This document shows positions 8,495 through 15,683 of a stretch of DNA of 50,716 nt, in pieces. The notes under the pieces are model-generated. The model made no database searches. It saw only the letters and a list, made by a program, of their open reading frames with translations, and was not told the origin of the DNA. How positions within the stretch are numbered: position 1 is the stretch's first letter; each line of letters begins with the position of its first letter. A program made the translations under genes and the position numbers. Origin of the DNA: Candidatus Eiseniibacteriota bacterium (lineage in GTDB: Bacteria > Joyebacterota > Joyebacteria > Joyebacterales > Joyebacteraceae); assembly GCA_030595835.1 (NCBI GenBank), contig JAUVLG010000009.1, positions 1 to 50,716 of the forward strand, given 5' to 3'.

Positions 8495-10399
8495 CTACTG
8501 CGCCTCGGCAACTGGAAGGACGAGCGAGAACGTCGTGCCCTCCCCAGGCGCGCTCCGGACACCGATTCTCCCGCCGTTCTGCTCGACCACGCGGGACACG
8601 ACGGTCATGCCGAGTCCCGTGCCACTGGGCTTCGTGGTGTAGAACGGCTCGAATAGCTTGCCGACCTCCTCCGCGGACATCCCCACTCCGGTGTCGGTGA
8701 CGCTCAGGGTCACCGCGGACAGACCGTCCGCTGGGTCGGCGCCGGCGGTCTCGATGGTCAATGTACCACCTTCGCTCATCGCCTCGATGGCATTGAGAAG
8801 CACGTTCAGAACGGCCTGCCGCATCTGCATCGGGTCCACCATCACATCGGGCAGGCCCTCAAGGAGCTTCTTCTCGATCGCGACGCGCTTGAACTGCGCG
8901 TCCTCGGACACGAGCGCGAGCGCCTCCTCGATGATGGTGTTCGGAGGCGTCGGCTTCCTGTCGGGCGTCACGGGACGCGCGAAGTCGAGCAGTTCCTGAA
9001 CCACGCGGTCCAGGCGCTCGACCTCCTCTATCATTATATCGGAGTAGCGCTCCTCCTCGGAGCCCGGCTTGAACTTCGTCCGGAAGAACTGCGCGAACCC
9101 CTTGAGCGCACTTAGGGGATTCCTGATCTCGTGCGCGACGCCGGCCGCAAGCCTGCCGAGCGACGCCAGATGGCGTTCTCTCCCGACGGCTTCCTTCAGC
9201 TCCTCGATCTCGCGCAGATCCTGGAAGAGCAGCACCGTCCCTGCGCGCCTCCCCTCCTCGTCTCTTAGCGATGAAGCGGAGAGAGCGACCGGCACGGCGC
9301 CCCCCTTCCCCACGATGCGGGTCTCGGTCTCCAGCGCTTCCGTCTCACCGGTGAGCACGCGGTTCACCTCACGCCTGTCCGCGGTTGGCTCGACGCCCAC
9401 AACCTCGTCCACGTCCACCCCATCGACGTCCTCCGAACCCAGACCGAGAATGGCCCGGGCGCCCGCATTCACGGTGGCCACGTGCCCATCAGCGTCCAGC
9501 GAGACGAGTCCGCTCGTCATGCTCTCGATTACGTTGCTCGTATAGGAGCGCATGTTCTCGAGCGCGGTCCGCGTCGATCTGTAGGTGGCTATCATGAAGA
9601 GGAAATAGATGGCCGCGCCGCCGACGAGGAGCAGGACGCCCGCCAGCATGAGCGTGTAGTTCCTGGAGGAATGGAAGGCGGCCTCGAGGTCCGTGGCGTC
9701 AAGGCCCACGACGGCCGTGATGGGAACGGGTTGTGCGGGATCGATCGTGCGGCCCAGGAGTTCCTCGAGCCTCGCCCGGATCAGCTCGGGGCCGGCCGGC
9801 GTGATCGGAGCGAAGCGCCCCGCCGGTCCCATCCTGCCGCGGCCCAACTGTCGGATCCGGTAGTCCACTGCCGCCGGCGGAGGCAGGCCGATCGCGACGC
9901 GGTACTCGTAAACGCGGCGCCCGTCGGTCTCGACGATCCTCGTCCCGACCGCGAGGTCGACGCTCACGCCGGTCGGTCCGTGTCTCCCGTGAAGCCCGGT
10001 GCGTCCGATGCCGCTGGGGTTGTCCAGAACATCCGTCATGACATCGGCATCGGGCAGACGCTGGCCAACCTCCGCGCTGTCGCTGTGCACCGCTATCCTG
10101 CCGTCGCCGTCCAACAGCGCCAGATAGGCGATGCCCGGGTGGGTCGCTGTCACTTCTTCAAAGAAGGTGTGAATACGGGTGGGGCGCCACGCGGGAGACA
10201 TGAGCTCGGCCCTTAGGTCTGCGGATGTGAAGCTGAGAACCCCCCGCGCCTGATACCACAGTATCTCCGACAGCTGCTCCCGCCCGCGGCCGATGTCGCG
10301 GTACGACACGAACGCCACGGCGATCGTCAGGAGAATGATCCCTATGGCGATGGACGTGATCGGTAGGTATGTGGCGCGCTTTGAACGCATTATCGGCAT
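8495..10399 (-). CDS. ZraS/HydH-like membrane sensor histidine kinase with PAS domain
   Basis: 634 residues. Two transmembrane segments (about 12-32 and 248-270) flank a ~215-residue periplasmic sensor domain of single-Cache-like appearance (HPGIAYLALLDGDGRIAVHS). A PAS domain (~284-395) follows, then HisKA with phospho-acceptor H423 in AAGVAHEIRNPLSALKGFAQ, and a HATPase_c domain (NVLLNAIEAM, DTGVGMS, GTGLGM). The H-box and following ERLDRVVQELLDFA closely resemble ZraS. ATG 10399 has only a weak ribosome site; ATG 10390 is an alternative. It probably phosphorylates the adjacent NtrC-type regulator in response to an envelope or metal signal; the ligand is unknown. Confidence 0.92.
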   Translation of the reverse strand: MPIMRSKRATYLPITSIAIGIILLTIAVAFVSYRDIGRGREQLSEILWYQARGVLSFTSADLRAELMSPAWRPTRIHTFFEEVTATHPGIAYLALLDGDGRIAVHSDSAEVGQRLPDADVMTDVLDNPSGIGRTGLHGRHGPTGVSVDLAVGTRIVETDGRRVYEYRVAIGLPPPAAVDYRIRQLGRGRMGPAGRFAPITPAGPELIRARLEELLGRTIDPAQPVPITAVVGLDATDLEAAFHSSRNYTLMLAGVLLLVGGAAIYFLFMIATYRSTRTALENMRSYTSNVIESMTSGLVSLDADGHVATVNAGARAILGLGSEDVDGVDVDEVVGVEPTADRREVNRVLTGETEALETETRIVGKGGAVPVALSASSLRDEEGRRAGTVLLFQDLREIEELKEAVGRERHLASLGRLAAGVAHEIRNPLSALKGFAQFFRTKFKPGSEEERYSDIMIEEVERLDRVVQELLDFARPVTPDRKPTPPNTIIEEALALVSEDAQFKRVAIEKKLLEGLPDVMVDPMQMRQAVLNVLLNAIEAMSEGGTLTIETAGADPADGLSAVTLSVTDTGVGMSAEEVGKLFEPFYTTKPSGTGLGMTVVSRVVEQNGGRIGVRSAPGEGTTFSLVLPVAEAQ

Positions 10400-10669
10400 T
10401 CCCGGTGCAAGCTGTCAGGGGCGCCGGTCCATCTGAGGAACCCGGCACACGCTCCCCCAGCCCGGCATCGACAGGGGGACGCCCGCAGGACGACCTCTCG
10501 TCGAATCGGCATGTGGCGAGCGCACCAGATTAGACACCACGGAGCTGCGACGAGGCAAGGAGAAAGGAAGGATCTGAGGCACAGACGGATGACGCCCTGC
10601 GCTTTCGGCGGCCCCAGCACGGTGTTCAGCTTCTCGATTCCTCTGAGAGGGTCCACGTACAACTTCGGG

Positions 10670-11932
10670 TTACTCCCGCGATGGAGGCGGGGATTGCTGA
10701 TCATCTGTTGACGATGCAGGATGTTCTTCTCCGGGCGGACGGGCGGAACGTCTGAACGGTGTGAACGTGTCCATTAGCTCTCGGTTGGCAACAAACCCAC
10801 CTTTCTCCAGGCGCACCAGGTTCATTCCTAGGAGGACATTCACGTCCCGCGTCAGTGTCTTTCCGGTGCGCCCAGCGTAGTACTCGGCGACGCGGTTGCT
10901 GATCCCGGTGAGGGACTTCTTGGGCACGGGATCCGGCATCTTGGTCAGGGCGAGCAGGAGGTCTCTCTGTCTTGTTGCCATCTCGGAGCGGGGCATTTGC
11001 CTGAACGTGTCCAGGACGTAGCTGTGCCATGCCAGGTACATCTGCTCGTTTCGGATGAAGTCAATCTGCTCCTTGAGTCCGTCCACGAGCCCCTGGGCAG
11101 CGTAGAGAAGGAACGAGTCAACGCCCTGCACCGACTTGCTCGACTGCGCAAGTTGGCGGTAGTACTCCGCGCGGGTCTTGTTGTAGTGATTACTGAGCAG
11201 GTGGGCAACGGGCGAAGGCACTCCCGCCGACGCGAGGATCTGAAACTCCATGAGGCGGGCAGTGCGTCCGTTACCGTCGCCAAAGGCGTGAATCCACGCC
11301 ACGTAGAGGTGTGCAAGAACCGCCTTTATGACTGCCATGCCCGTTCGCGTGGGATGTGTCCACTTCGGCCACGCAGACGGCATGTCCGTCAGCCAAGATG
11401 CCAGTCTCTCAAGAAGGTAGTCACAGTCCTCCCTCGGAGCGCCTGAGTAGATTCCTCCCACAGTAACCGGATAGGTTGAGATCTCTCCGGGCACGACTTC
11501 CTCCGGCAGATTCCCCATCCCTTCCAGTACCTGCCGGTTGAAGCTCTTTATCCGCGCCGCAGCGAGCGGTGGCACGCGGTCAGCATACACATCAGCCCAG
11601 ATCGTGTTGCACGCCTCGATTATGTTCTTGATCTCCTGCTTGAGATACTCGCGGGACGGGGGCACCTCCAGTCGGTCGTCAATCTGCTTCAGAACATCTT
11701 CTTCACTCAACGTGTTGCCTTCTATCGCCGTTGTCGCCATCACACCCTTGGCGAAGTACACACGATGGAGCTTTTCACACGCCGCGGGGCGCATGGCAGC
11801 AGACGCAACCTGCTCCACCATCGCCTGAACCTCCCCCAGCAGCACCCAGAACTGACTAGCGGTCTTCCGCAGGTCAATCTCGAACACAAGCCAAGGGTGA
11901 GATTCCTCGTAAGCTCGCTTATTCGCGTTCAT
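10670..11932 (-). CDS. Fic family protein (AMPylator-type), class with N-terminal inhibitory motif
   Basis: 420 residues. The Fic catalytic motif is IHAFGDGNGRTARLM (canonical HPFxDGNGRxxR; A replaces P after the catalytic His). An inhibitory-helix motif TTAIEGN fits [S/T]xxxE[G/N] and lies ahead of the Fic core, so its Glu would block ATP until displaced (class II Fic). A C-terminal winged-helix-like region (LTGISNRVAEYYAGRTGKTL) follows, as in many stand-alone Fic/DOC proteins. Such enzymes transfer AMP from ATP to Ser/Thr/Tyr of a target, often to themselves or DNA gyrase. ATG 11932 has GGAG seven bases upstream. It is monocistronic and no antitoxin gene is adjacent. Confidence 0.9.
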   Translation of the reverse strand: MNANKRAYEESHPWLVFEIDLRKTASQFWVLLGEVQAMVEQVASAAMRPAACEKLHRVYFAKGVMATTAIEGNTLSEEDVLKQIDDRLEVPPSREYLKQEIKNIIEACNTIWADVYADRVPPLAAARIKSFNRQVLEGMGNLPEEVVPGEISTYPVTVGGIYSGAPREDCDYLLERLASWLTDMPSAWPKWTHPTRTGMAVIKAVLAHLYVAWIHAFGDGNGRTARLMEFQILASAGVPSPVAHLLSNHYNKTRAEYYRQLAQSSKSVQGVDSFLLYAAQGLVDGLKEQIDFIRNEQMYLAWHSYVLDTFRQMPRSEMATRQRDLLLALTKMPDPVPKKSLTGISNRVAEYYAGRTGKTLTRDVNVLLGMNLVRLEKGGFVANRELMDTFTPFRRSARPPGEEHPASSTDDQQSPPPSRE

Positions 11933-12293
11933 ATGTCCACTCCACACGATGAAATCGACTACTGTAATAGGCGCTAGATACATGTGTTACAGGTACATAT
12001 CTACTAATCCCCCTGCAAATCTACAGCCAAATCTACCACAAATCACGCAGAAATGCACACCCAGTTCCGGTGTGCGATCTCAGGATCAACTCTCCTGAGT
12101 GTACCCAGCGCCAGAGGCAAGCCCTCCGCGAAGCATCCCGGCCGACTTGGGCCACTACGAGGCTGCCAGTGGCATCGCGTAGAAGAAAGTGGCAGTATTG
12201 AGGTAAGAAGGTGTCCCGTGAGGCATGCGCCGAATCCCAGAGCTGGACCGCGATCAAAGCGATGTTCCGGTAATGCCCAAGCGACACAGCAGA
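11933..12293. other. Intergenic region upstream of the Fic gene
   Basis: No convincing gene. Near 11975-12030 the DNA is noticeably AT-richer than its surroundings and holds an imperfect inverted repeat with outer arms TAGATA/TATCTA (11975-12003), which could be the Fic promoter or operator. A perfect 7-bp inverted repeat CTCAGGA/TCCTGAG with a 7-base loop at 12079-12099 may end the transcript of the ABC transporter operon. Confidence 0.35.
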
Positions 12294-13130
12294 CTAGTAG
12301 TGGCCCAGTGTCCCCGCGTTCCGCGCACGCCGGCAGCCCCACTCGAGTACGACGAGCCCTGCGGTGAGCGACACTCCCGCGGCCACCGCGAGGAAGAGCA
12401 GCGAACCCGAAGAGTCAGGTGCGGCGGCTCCCTCGGAGCCGTATCGCGCCACCGCGAGCGCGTGTGTCGTAGGCAGCACGCGGGCCCCGGCCTGAAGCCA
12501 GCCGGGCAGCATACCAACGGGGAAGTAGACACCGCCCAGGAGCCCGGTGGCCCCGCTCACGGCCCACGAGATCGGCTCGCCCTCCTTCGAGACCATGATG
12601 ACGCCGGCGGACGCCAGGCCGACCCCGCACATGACGAGCAGATAGAGTGCAAGCGCGACCCCGAGCGCCGGAGACAGTCTCAGGTCCAGCCCGATGAGCG
12701 CGGCACCGCCGGCCATCAGAGCCGCTCCTCCCAGCACCGTGATGGCGAGCTCCCCCGCACCCGCAAGGGCCACCAGTACGGGCGACGGAAGGCGGGTCGT
12801 GAGAAGCAGTTCCAGCGTGCCCTGAAGCTGCTCGCGTCTGACAGCGCCCCTGAACGAATGCAGTCCGGACGTTGCCAGTGAATGCACGAAGATACCGACG
12901 AGTGCAAACGACGAATAGCTCATCCCGTACTGCTCGACGAATCCGTTCCCGGCGCCGGCCACGACCTTGCCCACGAAGGAGAACGTCACGAGCGACAGCA
13001 CCAGCGACGCCAGACCGAGCGCGAGCTTGGCCCTGTAGCTCGCGTACGTGGCTAGCTCCCGCCTGACGAAGGCAAGAGCGGAGGCAAGCACGAGCGATGC
13101 CGTGCCCACTGGTCGTGGTTCCATCCTCAT
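12294..13130 (-). CDS. ABC-2 type transporter permease, probable RiPP exporter subunit
   Basis: 278 residues with about six hydrophobic segments in the ABC-2 arrangement: a first helix after RRELATYASYRAKL, a GTLELLLTTRLPSP cytoplasmic loop, and the late GGVYFPVGMLPGWLQ re-entrant signature near residue 205. ATG 13130 overlaps the TGA stop of the ATPase gene (ATGA, 13127-13130), so expression is coupled. As the last gene of the radical-SAM/precursor operon it probably moves the modified peptide across the inner membrane. It has no peptidase domain, so leader removal would need another enzyme. Confidence 0.87.
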   Translation of the reverse strand: MRMEPRPVGTASLVLASALAFVRRELATYASYRAKLALGLASLVLSLVTFSFVGKVVAGAGNGFVEQYGMSYSSFALVGIFVHSLATSGLHSFRGAVRREQLQGTLELLLTTRLPSPVLVALAGAGELAITVLGGAALMAGGAALIGLDLRLSPALGVALALYLLVMCGVGLASAGVIMVSKEGEPISWAVSGATGLLGGVYFPVGMLPGWLQAGARVLPTTHALAVARYGSEGAAAPDSSGSLLFLAVAAGVSLTAGLVVLEWGCRRARNAGTLGHY

Positions 13131-13816
13131 TCTCCGGCCCTCTTCCCGCCGGGCATGCCGGCCCTCCCCCCACCGAGCTCCACGACCAGATCACACCGGG
13201 CGGCGATCGACAGGTCGTGCGTCGCCAGCACGACCGACCGCCCCGAACGCGCTCGCCGCTCGAGCGCGTTCCACAGAAGCTCCCTCGCGTGCTCATCCAC
13301 GGAAGCGAATGGCTCGTCGAGAACCAGTAGCCGAGGCTCACCGAGGCACGCCCTGGCCACCGACAGCCGTGCCAGGGCGCCACGCGAGAGGCTCCGCGTG
13401 GGCCGGGGAAGGAATCGTTCGATGTCGAGTTCGGCGGCCAGCCGCGGGATCTCCAGGGCAATGCGGGAGGAGCAGATCCCCTTGAGCCGCGCGAAGAAGG
13501 AGAGATTGTGCTGAGCCGTGAGACGCATGTAGAACGACCGCCCCGTACCCAGCGACACTCCTATCAGCCGGCGCACGGCGGACTGCTCCCTCGCGACGTC
13601 CCGGCCGAGGACGATCGCCCGTCCCGACGACGGCCTGACGAGCGTCGCGATGATCCTGAGGGCGGTGGTCTTGCCCGCCCCGTTGGGCCCGACCACAGCC
13701 ACGAGCTGTCCGGGCGCCACGGAGGCCGAGACCTCCGCGAGCGCCTGTGCCTCACGCCCTCTGACCACGTAGCTCTTGCTGAGGCGCTCCAGCCTCAGGG
13801 CCGCCGGGCCGCTCAC
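13127..13816 (-). CDS. ABC transporter ATP-binding protein of the RiPP operon
   Basis: 229 residues. Walker A is GPNGAGKTT, the signature helix is a degenerate LSRGALARLSVARA (canonical LSGGQ), Walker B is RLLVLDEPF and the switch is LATHDLS. GTG 13816 overlaps the TGA stop of the FG-GAP gene (GTGA, 13813-13816). The open frame extends to 14050, but that stretch is the other gene read out of frame. It pairs with the ABC-2 permease immediately downstream. The degenerate signature is unusual but seen in some peptide and lantibiotic-type exporters. Confidence 0.88.
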   Translation of the reverse strand: MSGPAALRLERLSKSYVVRGREAQALAEVSASVAPGQLVAVVGPNGAGKTTALRIIATLVRPSSGRAIVLGRDVAREQSAVRRLIGVSLGTGRSFYMRLTAQHNLSFFARLKGICSSRIALEIPRLAAELDIERFLPRPTRSLSRGALARLSVARACLGEPRLLVLDEPFASVDEHARELLWNALERRARSGRSVVLATHDLSIAARCDLVVELGGGRAGMPGGKRAGE

Positions 13817-15279
13817 GGGGCATCCTGATCGGCCGCTTCGTCCACGGACCCGGACGGCGAGGCCGCCGAAGAGCTCGCGAACGACCACGCCGTCACCCGG
13901 GGCCGTTCCGCCGCGATGTGAACCAGCGCAGGTGTCGTCGTACCGTTCAGACTGCACGCCATGAGCCCCGCCGCGCCCGCCACGTCGGCGAACCCCGCGC
14001 GCGCGAGCCCGGTCCGGCCATCCAGCAGGTACACGCCCTCGACGTCCCACGCCAGAAGGTCGTGCGTCCCGTCACCTACGGTATCGGTGGACGAATCCCC
14101 CGCCGCACCCACAAGCACGCATGGGTCGTATACGGTCTCCAGCGTGTCGAACCGCCACATGACGTCACCCGACCCCGGATCGCACGCGTACAGAAACCCG
14201 TCGCTGCACCCGAGGACCAGCTCGCAGCCCGCGCTGCCGTCCAGTTCGACGACGGTCAGGCAGTTCACCGGCTCTCCGGTCTTGCTGAGGGCGTCCCTGA
14301 TGAAACGGGGAATCCTCTCGTTCGACAGATGCGTCTCGTGTGACTCGACGCCGAACTGGAACCGGTCGAACACCTCCCCGGTAAGCGCGTCCATTACGAT
14401 GACGGTCCCTCCGAAGCACCCGACGGCGAGTTCGGCGATGCCGTCACCATCGAGATCCGCCACAACCGGCACCGAGCTCACCACTCCGGCCGGGTTGAGC
14501 CGCTCGCACTTCCCAAGCCCGACGTCCCACAGGAGTTCTCCGTCGCTCGACAGACAGAGCAGGTGATTCCCGTTCTCGGCCACGAACACCTCGTCCCGGC
14601 CGTCTCCGTCCACGTCCCACACAAACGGGTGAGTGAACCCCCGGGCGAACGGGCCACGGCCCGATTCGGCGTCGCGGACCCATAGCTCGTGCAGATCGTC
14701 TCCGGAGAGGACGACCATCACGTCGTCCCGCTTCTTCCCGGCCGTGTAGACGATGTTCCCCTGTGCGCACACGAGGTCGCCGATCGTGCTCCGGAGAGCG
14801 GTTCCAAAGACCGGCTCCCCCGTCGCCCCGTCCAACACTGAGAGTTCGGTGCCGCACGCCACGACGACTTCCACGGCGCCGTCCCCGTCCATGTCCCCCG
14901 CGACAACGCACGAGCGCCCAGGGAACGCCGCGCGCCAGAGCTCGCGCCCGCCCACCCCGTCGAGAGCCATGACGTGTGAGGGATCATTGCGTCGGCCGCT
15001 GTGCAGAAGCACCTCGTGCCGACCGTCACCGTCGAGGTCCGCAACGACGCCGCTCAAGAGCGCCCCACCCGTGGTGCTCACAGTTCGCTCCCACAGGACA
15101 TCGGTTGTGAACGCAGGGCCGGGTCTCGCCGGCAGCAGAAGGACCGGTGAGGCCGTTTCCGCCCGCCCGCCGCAGGGTGATCCCAGCGCCGTCGCGGTCA
15201 CGCCCAGCGCCGCCGTGGCGACCGCACCCGCAGCCGCCACGCGGAGCCAGACCGACCGTCTTCGACTAGTAGTCGACAA
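13813..15279 (-). CDS. Secreted or anchored FG-GAP/VCBS-repeat protein of the RiPP operon
   Basis: About 488 residues. An N-terminal SRRRSVWLRVAAAGAVATAALG segment is a signal peptide or membrane anchor. The rest is a beta-propeller-like array with repeated Ca-binding loops of integrin-alpha FG-GAP type: DLDGDGRHEV, DMDGDGAVEV, DVDGDGRDEV and DLDGDGIAEL, interspersed with PQQ-like strands (GGRELWRAAFPG, DGELLWDVGLG). It sits between the precursor genes and the ABC transporter, so it may bind or present the exported peptide outside the cytoplasm; that role is inferred. The start is unclear: TTG 15279 overlaps precursor B by 14 bases, while ATG 15327 would overlap it by 62. Confidence 0.75.
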   Translation of the reverse strand: MSTTSRRRSVWLRVAAAGAVATAALGVTATALGSPCGGRAETASPVLLLPARPGPAFTTDVLWERTVSTTGGALLSGVVADLDGDGRHEVLLHSGRRNDPSHVMALDGVGGRELWRAAFPGRSCVVAGDMDGDGAVEVVVACGTELSVLDGATGEPVFGTALRSTIGDLVCAQGNIVYTAGKKRDDVMVVLSGDDLHELWVRDAESGRGPFARGFTHPFVWDVDGDGRDEVFVAENGNHLLCLSSDGELLWDVGLGKCERLNPAGVVSSVPVVADLDGDGIAELAVGCFGGTVIVMDALTGEVFDRFQFGVESHETHLSNERIPRFIRDALSKTGEPVNCLTVVELDGSAGCELVLGCSDGFLYACDPGSGDVMWRFDTLETVYDPCVLVGAAGDSSTDTVGDGTHDLLAWDVEGVYLLDGRTGLARAGFADVAGAAGLMACSLNGTTTPALVHIAAERPRVTAWSFASSSAASPSGSVDEAADQDAP

Positions 15280-15442
15280 GACAGACGTCCCGTCGCACGC
15301 AGCTCCCGAAGTCGAGCCCGCACTCATCCACCGGTCCGCAGGTGCCCCAATCGATGTAGATGTAGCAGAGCATCGACGCGGGGACCGAACCCTCGGTTAC
15401 GGACGACAGCGAACTCCCGTTGGCCATCCTGAGGTGCTTCAT
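15266..15442 (-). CDS. RiPP precursor peptide B (58 residues, five Cys)
   Basis: A 58-residue peptide with an excellent ribosome site: AGGAGG seven bases before ATG 15442. It starts MKHLRMANG, matching the leader MKHLKVANG of the neighbouring 58-residue peptide A. Leader residues 10-24 are Ser-rich. The C-terminal core has Cys at 26, 35, 41, 48 and 54, and every Cys is followed by Asp after two to four residues (CYIYID, CGPVD, CGLD, CVRRD, CLVD). The peptide ends LVDY. It is encoded directly after peptide A and before the FG-GAP gene. I infer it is a substrate of the radical SAM/SPASM enzyme encoded upstream. It resembles no precursor family I can name. Confidence 0.85.
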   Translation of the reverse strand: MKHLRMANGSSLSSVTEGSVPASMLCYIYIDWGTCGPVDECGLDFGSCVRRDVCLVDY

Positions 15443-15501
15443 TGAGATTCCTCCTCTTCGCCCGGCCGTGGCGCCACGTAGACCGCGGCGTCACGGCGCC
15501 G

Positions 15502-15678
15502 CTACTGAGTGTCGATGATACAGTTGTCCGAGGTGTCACAACCCCCGTTGAGGTCCAGGATCCAGCACACATCGGCGTTCGGACAGTGCGAGTAGTCGAT
15601 CAGACAGATGTCACTCGCCTCCTTTCTCGCACCGGGCACCGAACGACCGAACCCGTTCGCCACCTTCAGGTGTTTCAT
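15502..15678 (-). CDS. RiPP precursor peptide A (58 residues, five Cys)
   Basis: A 58-residue peptide beginning five bases after the maturase stop codon. GGAGG lies eight bases before ATG 15678; an in-frame ATG at 15684 overlaps the maturase stop (TGATG) but would break the match to peptide B. The leader is MKHLKVANG followed by a basic segment (GRSVPGARKE). The core has Cys at 25, 32, 38, 47 and 53, each followed by Asp after two or three residues (CLID, CPNAD, CWILD, CDTSD, CIID). The repeated C-x3-D-x-C unit (CPNADVC, CDTSDNC) also occurs in peptide B. This is the pattern expected for Cys-to-Asp thioether formation by a SPASM enzyme of ranthipeptide type. Confidence 0.87.
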   Translation of the reverse strand: MKHLKVANGFGRSVPGARKEASDICLIDYSHCPNADVCWILDLNGGCDTSDNCIIDTQ

Positions 15679-15683
15679 CCCCA

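Noticed and set aside
10390-10704. 104-codon minus-strand ORF between the kinase and Fic genes
   Set aside because: It overlaps both neighbours' ends, has no good ribosome site and shows no recognisable domain. A short stretch (NPKLYVDPLRGIEKLNTVLG) looks coding-like, so it could be a gene remnant, but I cannot support it as a gene.
12033-12287. 84-codon minus-strand ORF downstream of the ABC permease
   Set aside because: GTG start without ribosome site, composition rich in Trp/Cys/Arg typical of spurious frames, no recognised motif.
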